From: Gnetum montanum
Taxonomy: Eukaryota > Streptophyta > Gnetopsida > Gnetales > Gnetaceae
Direction of reading: 5' to 3'
DNA: 64,000 bases
NCBI GenBank assembly: GCA_015680685.1
Contig: MNCI01023332.1
Coordinates: 129,163-193,162, forward strand
Positions 33,718-45,159 of the stretch are shown here, in pieces. The first letter of the stretch is position 1, and each line of letters begins with the position of its first letter. The position numbers and the translations under genes were made by a program. The notes below the pieces were generated by a model. The model searched no databases. It was not told the origin of the DNA and saw only the letters and a program-made list of their open reading frames with translations.

Positions 33718-34380
33718 TATATGATTTTTATAGCTTTTCTATTTTATCTCCTATGTTGAAAGGTGAAGGGTTGAAGAGACTAACTCCTAACTCTAACTAA
33801 CCAACTAAGTCTGAATTAACCTAGCGTCAGCATTCATTCCCACTTACAATTCACACCCTGAACCAATGCAACCATGGTTACCAAACGCTAGTCGTTGCTA
33901 GGATCACCATGCGTAACACACATGCTTGAAGTGGTCGTACTGAGGCACTTAACTAGGAGAGAAGGGTTGAGAAAGATTTAATTCCTAATAAAGCATTTAA
34001 ATGGAAAATAGTAAATAACAATAAATAAAATCCTATTTAGCTTATTCCATGCATTGCAAGGTTTATCCAAGAAGTTCTTCTTTATTTTCATACACAAAAT
34101 TATGTTCAGGTACAATGTCTGCTCGAATAAAGATCCGTTCACTTTGGGACTCCTACTACAAGCACATGGAAAATATTCTATCTTTGGAGTGATCAATCTG
34201 CCAGAGCTTTGCTACAATCTAAGCCTAGGATGAGAAACAAGGGAGAGTCGCCTCTTATTTATAGATATGACGGCACACTGTGATATCGCATATGCGATAT
34301 CGCGGGGGATGACGCAATATCGCATACGCGATATCGCGAGGGATGCAATATCATCGCCCATGCGATATCATGTCCCATCA
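33718..34380 (-). repeat. 3' LTR of D, inner part
   Basis: It continues the LTR interrupted at 16889 (GTATATGATTTTTATAGC..., matching about 40012) and ends CATGTCCCATCA. Its array (34280-34375) holds the best GATATCGC words in the window, including the 20-bp perfect palindrome GATATCGCATATGCGATATC at 34282-34301. TATA box at 34256-34263, minus strand. Confidence 0.88.
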
Positions 34381-36350
34381 TACCCCCATGACTAAATGAA
34401 AACTCATCCTCGAGTTCCTTACAATAATATTGGGAAGGTATGGGATTATTGACTCAAAATGGAACTAATGGGATGACATGTAAATGGATCATCATTACAA
34501 GACACAACAAAATTGGTGTTAATAACAACAAGGGTGAAAACCTTATTACATTGACATCAGGCCTCATTTGGCAGCTAAGAAAGAGAGAGAGAAAGAAGTT
34601 TTGCTGCTACAAACTCCAAGATTGTGCCTTTCGTTGTCCATCCGTAAGCATGCCATTGATCTTGCTCATTGCATAGCTGCTTCAAAACCACTCCATTCCA
34701 AGGGTTTCCTCCAAATCCAATCTGTTGTTGTATGATTGCCATCTGCACACATAACACAGTCTTATATTAGCAAGGGTAAATGAATTTTGATGTAGTTGAT
34801 ACCTTGCTTCGGTGAAAGGTCTATTGGCTAGGTTGTGGTATGGCTAATACGAGTTTGGAGATATATTAATGGTGATTATCGAAGGTGTCGAGGTTAGGAG
34901 AAAATTAAAAAAATTGGGCCTCGTACCCCCATGACTAATTGTGAACCTTCGGTAGTGATAGAATGGAAAAAGAATAAGAAAAAGAAGATGGAGAAAAAGA
35001 GACAACTTGGACATCAATGAAATGGATGTCAAGATGGAAACGAACAAATAAAATTAATTGTAAAATGTTAAGGAAAATAAATTAACTAGTGTACCAAAGA
35101 GAAATGTCAGTGGGTCCTCCCCAAAGTAGGCTCATGCCCTTAAGGCCCTAACAAACCCACATTCAAAGAGTTTGTAGGCTCTAAGAATGTCATTTGGAAC
35201 AAGAGTTAAAGTCTTAACCACAAGAATTTACCGAAAAGAAAATAATGCATCAACCAAAATATATACTAATGATACAATCGGCAATGAGGTGAATAATGGA
35301 GAGAAGGATGGAGAGAAGAGGATGGAATGGGATCTCAAGAATAAGGTGGTATACATCCCCTTGTGTATTGCATGGTTAAAGTGACTTGGCAAATCTCATT
35401 CCAACTCTGGCCTCAAACCAACCACATCCTGTGACTTTACATCAATGCATTCGGCTAATCCATCCTCTTGAAGGAACAAGAATGCATCCCCCAAGAGCCA
35501 CCACCATTCCGACGAAACAGAGGAGAGAATGGGAAGCAAGAGGGGCCTTAGTTAGAGGGAACATTTTTAGTTCCATAACCAGTGCTTGTTGCCCAAGAGA
35601 TTATTTCATCTAAGGGGTGTGCTTTGAATTCTCACTTCTTCTTTTTATTTGCTCAGCTTCTGATAATTGGGTAACGTCAGAACGGTAAGAAAACTCCAAA
35701 ATAAAATATCCAAGCACCCAAGAGAATGGCCAACACAAATGCATCAAGTTCCCTTGAAGTCACACCCTTAGTAATCCTTGAGTCCTTCCTTAGTTTGAGA
35801 AATGCCTAGTCACCGATTCATTAATGTTCTTATTAGAAAAGGACTGTACATTTCCAAGCCAAGAGAGACCATAGAAATGGTGGATGTATGGATGAAGTGA
35901 ACTCATTGCCTGCCATATCAAAAGAAGCATACTTTAGTATCAACATCATGACTTAAAGGTAAAAACCAAACAATAGCAATCAATATGAAAATATTTCATA
36001 CCATCATGAAGAACACTTATTAGGTGACAAACTTACAGGGTGGATAACACACATGCACACACACACAAAATGGAAAAGTATAACGATGTTGAAAAATAAA
36101 AATAAGAAAAGTTAAAGAAATTTGTAAAACAAAAATGTGTAAGACAAAAATGTGTAAAACAAAAACGTGTAAAAAAAATGTGGAAAACAAAACTGTGTAA
36201 AACAAAAACATGTAAAACAAAAATGTGTAAAACAAAAACATATGAAACAAAAATGTGTAAAACAAAAACATGTAAAACAAAAACGTATGAAACAAAAACG
36301 TGTAAAACAAAAACTTGTAAAACAAAAACTTAAAAGAACTAAGGGCCTCC
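34381..36350 (-). other. 3' non-coding region of D with PPT
   Basis: Next to the LTR the minus strand reads AGTCATGGGGGTA, the probable polypurine tract. The same AGTCATGGGGG recurs at 34926-34936, and again near the pol end. The conserved AGTGGGTCCTCCCCAAAG block lies at about 35109. No coding sequence is seen. Collinear with I, G and B. Confidence 0.7.
36112..36335. repeat. 15-bp tandem array in D
   Basis: About fourteen imperfect copies of 'tgtaaaacaaaaacg'. Relatives have only two to four copies (A 1680-1712, G 59765-59825, I 40775-40830). Long Phe/Leu/Tyr/Cys-rich frames on the minus strand are products of the repeat. Confidence 0.9.
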
Positions 36351-36355
36351 AATGA

Positions 36356-37150
36356 TTAGCATTGGTGGCCATCTCCCCCATGACTGAATTGCAAGGGAGA
36401 GATCCGAAATAATGAACGTCTATTTGAATTTTGTAAAAGTGCCCAACTTCTCCCCATTGATGTTCTAAGATTAAGGGGTGGAAGTTGGCAATGCTCATAG
36501 TCCAATGTATCTATGCCTTCATTGTTGGCATGAGTTGTTCCTCCAGTTTGTTCCATGCATATTGGGTTGCTCTTTCGACTAGTTGTCAACCATGGGGTGT
36601 CAACTACTTGTGTGGTTGCTACATACAGGCACCTTTGAATTTGTGTTTCAAGGGCACACTGGTTACATGGAAGAAATGTGGAGCATCCTCCATGTCATCA
36701 CCCGATGAATCACTATATGTGATGCATGGAACTTTTCTCTTCTCGATCTTTCCATAAATGTTTTCCTTAGAGATTTCCAAGGAAAGATCACGAATCCCTA
36801 GGCATGCATCTACTGTACTCAGCCATGTCCTTTCCATTATAATTGGGAAGTCCCCTTCGTTGTTGTTAACTTCAATCACCAGGAAATCGGCTAGGTATGA
36901 CCAACCATACACAATGGTGACAATGTCCTTCACCAATCCCAAGGGAATGGTGATGGACTATTCTGCTAGCTCTAGTTGAATGTTGCTCTTCTTAAGTTGG
37001 GGCAGGTTCCAGGCTTGATACATCTCTCATGAAATTAAGTTGACTCCGAAACCTGAGTCAAGAAGAGCCTTATGAGGTTCGTTCCCGCTGACTTGCAAAT
37101 AAATTAGGCAACTCCCAGGGTTAGTTAGTTTCTTGGGAAGATGGCCTACC
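36356..37150 (-). pseudogene. D integrase tail fused to protease-RT linker, and protease
   Basis: The last integrase codons (HGGDGH at 36360-36375 and the preceding ISPLQFSHG) run directly, near 36416-36450, into sequence matching the spacer between protease and RT in A (about 4690-4740). RT, RNase H and most of integrase are therefore missing. The protease reads GWSYLADFLVIEVNNNEGDF and IIMERTWLSTVDACLG within 36619-36942; upstream, KALLDSGFGVNLIS (about 37030-37075) keeps the D-S-G active site. Two stops interrupt it (near 36960 and 37029). Confidence 0.8.
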
Positions 37151-37155
37151 TTAAT

Positions 37156-39688
37156 CTAGTCGGTTACGGTATGCGTTAACATAACTATATGCATGAAGCT
37201 CTGTTGTTGGACTGAAGGGTGCTCCAAAGCTTTATGTGTTGGAGAAGCGTACCTAGACTCAACTGCTTGTTGTTGTGAGAGCTTGTCTGGGCTTTTGGTT
37301 CTGAAGAAAGGTCTTCTCTTTTTACGATTGTCAGAACCAGCAACGGGTTGAATGTTTACAGCTCTCGTAGTGTGACATTGCTGCGGTTCAGTGGGGAGTT
37401 CCCCTTGCCTTGTTGGAGCAGGAGGTGTTATGGGAACTACCAATGGAAGAGGTGCGGACAAATTAGGAGGATGGTATGAGTATGGAGCATCTCCTAGATG
37501 AGAAGAAGTCCTTCTGAAGTACTCCCGAACTTGGTAGTAACGTTGGGAACTTGTGTGATCCATGGAGTCACTTGGAGAAATCGGTTGTTGCACATAGTAT
37601 CCATATGGGTCTGGCTACCAGTAAGGGTACTATTGTATTAGCGGTGGCATCCCCCATGACTATGGGTATTGCCACTACTGATGTTGTCCAATGGGCTGTG
37701 GTGGAGTTCCACTTGGATAGTACATCAAGGGTTGGTGGAACTACCTTAGGTTACCTTGAGGATAAGGTAACCTTCGGGGTGTCTACCATTTGTTGAGTCT
37801 CGGGTTGAGTGCATACACCCCAGACTCTTGTAGATTTGAGATGATTGGACAACATCCCTTATGATGGTCATATTGGCATATCTCACATCCACCATCATTA
37901 TCCATGTCAGAATCTACAACCTCATCGAGGTTAGTAATTTTTCCCTTACCCTTGTCACATGCAGGGCTTGAATCTCTCCGCTTTGTCTTGTTCTTGTCAC
38001 TACTTTGTTCCTCCTTAGACTCCTCTACAATATTTAGGACAAGTTCAAGTCTACTATCCAAGGAGTCCTGTATCTGATCTACCTTAGCCGCCACTTCTAT
38101 TGTTAGCTTTTGATTTGGCAAGGTTTTTCTATTCACCAACTCTTCAAGTGGTGACTCATCCTCTTCGTCATAAAATCTCACTCCCTTCTTTTGAAGAGAG
38201 GGATCATGGTTGTATTCCTTCGCACCTTCCCTTTTTTGTAGCTCCCCTTCTTCTTTGGCTACTTGTTCCAACAAGTGATGAATTTCATGGAATCTAATTT
38301 CTGATAGTCTCCCTTGGGCATAAGTCCCAAGCATTCTCCTAGTTTCATACCTTAGCCCATCTATGATGTGGCAAAGTTGGCCCCACTGTGCATAACCATG
38401 GCCCAAGAAATGTTGTAGCAATGCGTAGTAGTGGCCCATGGCAGCATCCAAGGGTTCATGAGTACCTTGCTTCCATCCTTGGATATGCTTACGCAAGTTA
38501 AACACTCTAGAGTATGTTTCATATTTATTATTGAAGAGCTCTAACATCGTACTCCACCTCCTGATGGTTTCCAGCTCTAAGGACCGGTACCAACTCTCTG
38601 CTTCCTTGATGAGTGTCCTGGGAAACAACTTTAGTTTTTGCCACTCATTCTCTATGTTCTGCAAGGCGCAGGCATCATGGAATGCCTGTAAATGATTTTT
38701 TGGATCTGCGTTGTATCCCCCTTCAAAGCGTGGGGTGTTGTTCATGTCTAAACGCTTGATCCAACTATCTTTTAAATGCCTTGTTAGGATCCTAACTACC
38801 TCTGTTATATTCAACATGCTTCAGGTGGCAAGTAGGGGCTCATCATGATCATCTCTTTCATGATGTCTATGATGTCTACGTTGTTCCCTACTTTCCCTTC
38901 GTTCATGCCCTTGTCCTCGCTCTCAACTCTCTTGTCGAGGTCTCTCATTTTTCCTACCTCTATCCTCACTGTTATGCTCTCTATGACTATGCCCAAAGGT
39001 GGAAGGAGAGGGTGAATGATGTGAAGAAGGGGAAGAAGAAGGAGAACCATCGTCATGATGATGTTATTTACCTTCTCTTTGATGGCTTCGGCCCCGATCG
39101 TGATGACGATCTGAGTGCCCATCCTTGTTATATGTTGTTGTTCCCTCTGTGAACAGTTGGTGTTCACAGGGATCAAAACTAGGGTTTTGTATTGTGGATC
39201 GAAGGTTCTAATACCCCACCTCCTCACTATCATTAGGAGGGGAAACATCTTTCGATAGAGAACCTGTTATAAGTGGTCCACCATCTCCGATTTCACTTAG
39301 GACGTGTAGGACCTCTTTACATTTAAACAATGTATGTTGGATCTCCTACCTTAAGTTGTAATGCTGTGGGATGGTAATCCCTCATGTTAAAAGTTTTTGC
39401 AACATATTCAGCATAGAGCTGAGTCATGCCGATCTGTGCCAAAGCACAAAGAAGCATGTTGGGGACTACACGATTCAAAGGTAACACAATGTTACCTTGA
39501 AAGTCTCTCCAGTGCATCTACTCATCTTGATGGAAGATAAAAGTAAAATTAGGTATGTACTCATCAGGATGAGTATATTCCACCCTGTATTGTTGAGGAA
39601 CTAGCTGATTTTGGTTATGTGTTTGATGCTACCGACTATTTCCAGTATGATCCCTATGTGGTGTATTGCTCTTATGAGAAGAAGACAT
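37156..39688 (-). pseudogene. D gag and gag-protease linker (largely open)
   Basis: Start ATG at 39688 (MSSSHKSNTPHRDH), with an early stop. The capsid-nucleocapsid frame 37783-38817 is open for 344 codons: RFEGGYNADPKNHLQAFHDA, LFPRTLIKEAESWYRSLELE, WSTMLELFNNKYETYS, GTYAQGRLSEIRFHEIHHLL, then CEICQYDHHKGCC near the end, the longest intact gag core of the Athila-like copies. 37156-37593 is an open, Pro/Ser/Gln-rich linker leading into protease. A frame change separates the N-terminal RS-rich part (38811-39248). Confidence 0.82.
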
Positions 39689-39811
39689 TGTGTCTTATTG
39701 GTATGCTATTTAACCATTATATAATTTTTCATTTAATTAACCCTAAGGTTTGTTTAAGGTCCCAATGATGTGAATGATCTCTTATGTTCTACTTAGCGCA
39801 CAAACACTTAG

Positions 39812-39829
39812 TCCCCGGCAATGGTGCCA
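39812..39829 (-). other. Primer-binding site of D
   Basis: The minus strand reads TGGCACCATTGCCGGGGA, matching the tRNA-Asp complement except for two transition sites. One base separates it from the LTR. Confidence 0.88.
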
Positions 39830-39830
39830 A

Positions 39831-40633
39831 TGATGAGTGGCGAGGCACCCCTACACTCAACCATACGAAAACGAGCATAACACGTGCGATCTGGTCGAAC
39901 TCCATAGACTAAGTGCCTACACGGCTCATGGAACACTTAAGGTTAATTATTCGTTGTCTTCCCAGACTTACTTGTAGCTATCACAGTGTATAGTTAAGCA
40001 AGTCCGAGGTATATGATTTTTATAGCTTTTCTGTTTTATCTCCTATGCTAAAAGGTGAATGGTTGAAGAGACTAACTCCTAACTCTAACTAACTAACTAA
40101 GTCTGAATTCACCTAGCATCAACATCCATTCCCACTTACCATTCACACCCTGAACCAATGCAACCATGGTTACCAAATGCTAATCATTGCTGGGATCACC
40201 ACATGTAACGCATGTGCTCGAAGCGGTCGTATTGAGGCACTTAACTAGGAGAGAAGGGTTGAGAAAGATTTAATTCCTAATAAAGCATTTAAATGGAAAA
40301 TAGTAAATAACAATAAATAAAATCCTATTTGGCCTATTCCATGCACTACAAGGTTTATCCAAGAAGTTCTTCTTTATTTCCATACACAAACTTGTGTTCA
40401 GGTACAATGTTTGCTCGAATAAAACTCTATTCACTTTGGGACTCCTACTGTGGGCACATGGAAAATATTCTATCTCTGGAGTGATCAATATGCCAGAGTT
40501 TCACTACAGTCACCTCTTATTTATAGATATGATGGTGCACCGCGATATCGCATACGCAATATCGCGAGGGACGACGCGATATCATGTACGCGAAGGATGC
40601 GATATCGCGGTCATGCGATATCGTGTCCCATCA
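39831..40633 (-). repeat. 5' LTR of D
   Basis: 803 bp, TGATGAGTGGCGAGGCACCC to ATCGTGTCCCATCA. It is about 39 bp shorter than the 3' LTR because of a deletion near 40510 just upstream of the TATA box (40518-40525). The GATATCGC array is at 40540-40625. It is flanked on the right by the target duplication AAAGT. Confidence 0.9.
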
Positions 40634-40638
40634 AAAGT

Positions 40639-40860
40639 TAAAGGAAAAAACCAAAAATTAGTAATCAATACCATTATAATACAATCCACCATCATAAGCA
40701 CTTATTATATGACGAGTGAGAGTAATTCAAACAAAATATAATAGAGAAAGAAATAGTAAAAATGTTAACAATGGTGCAAAACAAAAATATGTAAAGATGA
40801 AGAATGTGTAAAATAAAAATGTATGAAACAAAAAAATTCAAAGGAACTGAGGGCTTTAGA
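40639..40860 (-). other. 3' non-coding region of I, second part
   Basis: It resumes exactly where 16710 stopped (TTAAAGG..., as in G at about 59610) and includes a short form of the 'aaaacaaaaatgtgt' array at 40775-40830. No gene. Confidence 0.7.
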
Positions 40861-40864
40861 ATGG

Positions 40865-42210
40865 TTAGCATTGGTGGCCATCTCCCCCATGATTGAGTTG
40901 GAAGGAGGAGATCTGACATAACGAGCAAGGTTGTCCATTAATAGAGGTAGTGTTGATACTAGCCGTTTTAAGCTCATGGAAGGGTTTGGTTTGCTGAATT
41001 TTGACTAATAACTTCCTATCTAGACTTTTAGGTTTATAGATCATCATGACCCCTAAAGGAAAATTTTCATGAATGATATAAGGTCCTTCCAACAGTGTTT
41101 GAAATTTAGTTCGTTGTGGCACATGTGTGGGATTCCAATAAAGAACCTTATCTCTGCGTTGGTATGTAACTTTCCTAATTCTTAGGTCATGACATTGCTT
41201 GTTGAAGGCCTTGTGCAATTCATTGAATGACATGGAAACTAATCGATTTTCATCTAGCAAGTTAGGGTTCATTAACCATTCTTTCTATGCTAGACTAAGA
41301 TCAAGGTTGGGGTCACACACTGTAGATAGTGTATAGAGCTCAATTTGGATACGAAGTGTTGGAACTTTACCGTACACTAACTCATAGGGAGAATACCCTA
41401 TAGGGAGTTTCCATGTGGAGTGGTATTCCCAAAGAGCATTGTTTAATTAGGTGCTCTAGTCTCACCTATATTTGCTAATGGTTCATGTCAATATTTTTGT
41501 GATCTTCCTATTGGAGACCTTGGCTTGGCCATTCACTTGAGGATGATATGGTGTAGTTAGCTTATGCTCAACTCCTAAGCATTGCATTAATTTTTGAAAA
41601 TTTGCACCTGTAAAGTGTGTGCCATTATCACAAATAAGTGCACGAGGCATGCCAAACCTATTTACAATTTGTTGTTGAACAAATGGTGCAGTAGTAGATG
41701 ATGTATAGTTAGTAACAACGACTACTTCTACTCATTTTGTAAAATAGTCAATAGCAACAATAATATAGGCTTTCCATTGGACATTGGTGTGATAGGCCCC
41801 ATAGAATCAATACCCCATATGTTGAAGGGTTCTAAAGGTTGTATCCAATGTTCTGGACCCTCCATTCTAGCAGTCATTCCCCCATCACGTTAGCAATGCT
41901 CACAAGATTGGACAAAATATGAGCGCCCTGGAACAATGTAGGCCAATAATATCCTACAAGCAAGATTTTAATGGTTGTTCTTCTCCCAGCATAATGACCC
42001 CCACAACGGCCCTCATGAGTGTCTTGGAGAACTCGCAATTGATGTACATCGGGAACACACCATCAAACCAAGCCATCGGAACGTACCTTATAAAGTTGTC
42101 CATTGATTTCCATGAAATATTTGGCTTGGTGAAGAAACTGTTGTTTGTTTCTAACATCTAGCCCTTGTGGTGTTTCTTGTGTGAGAAGATAGGTAAGAAT
42201 GCTACCATAA
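40865..42210 (-). pseudogene. I integrase (decayed)
   Basis: The C-terminal block 40865-41272 is open for 136 codons: DKVLYWNPTHVPQRTKFQTL, EGPYIIHENFPLG, ending HGGDGHQC. Upstream the core is split by frameshifts, but CDNGTHF at about 41620-41640 keeps the second catalytic Asp, and WGID is seen near 41810. The zinc domain near 41890-42050 is degraded. Confidence 0.78.
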
Positions 42211-42230
42211 AAATTTTTCTTTGTGGTTAA

Positions 42231-43530
42231 TTAATTATTTATTACACCTGCAAAGAGGAGTTCATTAGGGAAGCAGTCAGAAATTGGATATTTGTCCTCT
42301 TTGTTGTCCCATCGTAATTGAGATAAATGATCAGTAACAACATTCTCGGTGCCTTTACGATCAATCATCATAAAATCAAACTTTTGTAAGATCATGAGCC
42401 ACTGTATGATGCAAGGGCTCACCATTGGTTTATTCATCAAGCACCGAATTACACTATGATCTATGTGTACAAACATCTTATAGCCTAATACGTAGTGCCT
42501 AAATTTTTCAAGTGCAAACACCATAGCCACTAACTCTTTTTTTCTTGTGGTGTAATTGAGTTGTGCACCAGCAATACTTCAACTTGTATAGTGAATCTAA
42601 TAGGGTCTCTTTTGGTCATCCAACTATGTAAGTACACCTCCTAAAGCAAAGTTGAACGTGCAGTCATTATGCGAAATGGTCTGGACCAGTCAAGAGCTTG
42701 TAGAATGGGTGTTTCTATGAGCTTCTGCTTCAAGGTTTGGAAAGCTAGCTTACATTCCTTGGTCCATTCAAAGGGTACATCCTTCTTCATTAATTCTACC
42801 AATGGTTTTGCAATCTTTGAAAAGTTCTCGATGAAGCATCTATAATAGCTAATATGTCCAAGGAATGATCAAATATCTTTTACAATTTCAAGTTGATGAG
42901 TGATTCTTTAGATGACTTTACTCTTTTTGAGATTTACCTCTATCCCTATTTTTGAAATATTATGCCCTAACACCACACCTTCTTGGACCATTAAATGGTT
43001 TTTTTGCCAATTGAGCCTTAAGTTGATTTCTACACATTGTTTGAATACTTTCTCTAATCAATCCAATGCTTGTTCGAAGTTAGCTCCATAGGTAGAGAAA
43101 TCATCCATAAAAACCTCCACACCATTCCCTATTTGCTGCTAAAATATATTTAGAATCAGATGTTAAAATGTTGTTGGGGCATTGCACAAGCAAAACAGTA
43201 TCTGCCTATATCCAAATGTCCCCCAAGGACTTATGAATGTAGTCTTGGCTTGGTCTTTTGGTGCTATTTGAATTTGATTGTATCCACTGTAACCATCTAG
43301 AAAACTATAGTAGCAATGCCCTGCAATGGTCTCTAAGACTTGGTTAATGAATGACAATGGGAAATGGCCTTTAAACGTTACCATGTTTAATAGCCTAAAG
43401 TTTATACACACCCTCCATTTACCTCCCTTTTTAGGCACAATGACTAATGGACTAAACCATTCACTATCAACAATGGGGTAGGTGAACTTGGCTTTTAGAA
43501 GTTGCTCAATTTCTTCTTTAACCACTTGCT
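42231..43530 (-). pseudogene. I reverse transcriptase and RNase H (decayed)
   Basis: RT start 43163-43525: IVPKKGGKWRVCINFRLLN, FLDGYSGYNQIQIAPKDQAK, then FCLCNAPTTF. A VFMDDFS-equivalent segment lies near 43100. RNase H C-terminus at 42231-42530: VFALEKFRHYVLGYKMF, GTENVVTDHLSQL. Stops and frameshifts in 42540-43160. Confidence 0.82.
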
Positions 43531-43559
43531 TAAGCTTTGGTTTTAGTCACCTTTGCGAT

Positions 43560-44640
43560 TATCAACAAGGTTTCATGGAGGGATCAGTGTAAATTCTATG
43601 TTGGCATATCCTAGGATCTATTCTAGTTAATTTGGGATATGACCAAGTAAAGGCTTTTGGCCATTTGTTTACCATCTTCAGCAGTCTTTCTTTTTGTTTA
43701 GGAGCAAGCTTAGCATTAATGATTACTGGTTTGCCATTCTAGAGTAATGTATATTCCACACTAGTGGGCAACGATTTTAATTTGAGGGGCTCTTACTTAA
43801 ACTCATCAGGGATTTCCAACTTCCCCCAATTAATATTTTCGATGTCAAGACTTGGAAGTTGATGATGGATTTGCCCTAATGTATTTATGCTATCAATATA
43901 TGCACAAGTCAAGCTATCAGTTGGTTCCATGCATAGAGTTGAATTACTCTATTAGTCAACTGTCAGCCACTGAGTGCCTTCCTGTTTTGTGGCTACTACA
44001 TACAGGCATCTTTGTATGTTAGTTATTTGTGCACACTGGTTGCATGTAGGTAATGTTAAGCATTGTACAAACTAGGCCTTCTACACGCAATTGCACCCTA
44101 TGTTGTTGTATGCGATGCATGGAACTTTCTTCTTCTCGATCTTTCCAGATGTATTTTCCTTTGATATTTCTAAGGAAAGATCATGTATGTCTAGGTGTGC
44201 ATCAATCGCACTTAGCCGTACTCTTCCCATTATGATTGGGAAGTCCCCCTTATAATTGTTGACTTGAATCACTAGGAAATTACCTAGATACAACCATCCA
44301 CAAATAATGGTGAAAATGTCCTCCACTAGTCCTAATGGGATAGTGATAGACTAGTTGGCCAACTCTAAACTAATGTTACTCCTTTTTAGTGGAGGCAAGT
44401 TCCAGGCTTTGTACATTTCTTGAGAACTTAAGTTAATACCAAAACCTAAATCCAAAAGAGATTTACAAGGATCATTTTCAGTAATTTGTAAATATACAAG
44501 AGGACTTCTAAAATTATAGAATTTCTTAGGAAGATGGACAGCTTTAATCCAATTGGTAATGGCATGAGTCAACATGACCATGTGCATTGGGTGCGATTTT
44601 TGGTTCGAAGGAAGCTTCGAAGATTCAAACGATGGCAAGG
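43560..44640 (-). pseudogene. I protease and protease-RT linker (decayed)
   Basis: 44351-44638 covers the start of protease (WIKAVHLPKKFYNF, CKSLLDLGFGINLSSQEMYK), where the active site D-S-G has become D-L-G. 44081-44326 continues ICGWLYLGNFLVIQVNNYKG, GDFPIIMGRVRLSAID. The spacer to RT (43560-43950) is recognisable but stopped. Confidence 0.75.
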
Positions 44641-45159
44641 AATATGGACAATTAGCTGCTTGTGGATGTAAGAACTTTGTTGGATTATCGGTTCTAAAGA
44701 AATGTCTTTTCTTTGTGCAGTTATTTGAACCAATAGTAGGTTGAGGATTGACAGCTCTTGTAGCGTTATGTTGTTGCGGCTGGGTAGGAAGCTCACCCTA
44801 CATAGTCGGAGCATGTGGTAATGGACCTAAGGGTGGAAGAGTTGCAGACAGATGAGAAAAATAGTACATTTGTGGAATGTCACTCCTAGGATGAGTTCTA
44901 TAGTACTCATGGATCTATTAGTAAGGCTGAAAAGCAACGTGACTAGTGGAGTCATGTGGAGATATCAGCTATTGAATGTAGTACCCGTATGGGTCAAGTT
45001 AACGGTAAGGGTATTGTTGATGTGGTAATGGCATTCCCCATGATTGTGGATGTCACCATTGTTGATACTATTTCTTTGGTTGTGGTGGAGCTCCACTCGA
45101 ATAATATGTCAAAGGTTGGTAGAACTGCCTTGGGTTACCTTGAGGATAACGTAACCTTC
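44641..45159 (-). pseudogene. I gag-protease linker (decayed)
   Basis: Pro/Gln-rich spacer matching 37156-37593 of D, with stops and frame changes. Confidence 0.5.

Larger units (their letters stand above)
16711..40633 (-). mobile_element. Athila-like deletion derivative D (third level)
   Basis: Inserted in I's 3' region and itself split by E in its 3' LTR. Emptied length is about 7.1 kb. It keeps both LTRs, the primer site, gag, protease, the last codons of integrase and the 3' non-coding region, but lacks RT, RNase H and nearly all integrase. The break is near 36416-36450. It must have moved, if at all, with enzymes from a full-length relative, unless the deletion came after insertion. Confidence 0.85.

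Noticed and set aside
36020-36498. Phe/Leu/Tyr/Cys-rich membrane-like frames
   Set aside because: Shadow of the 15-bp A-rich array.
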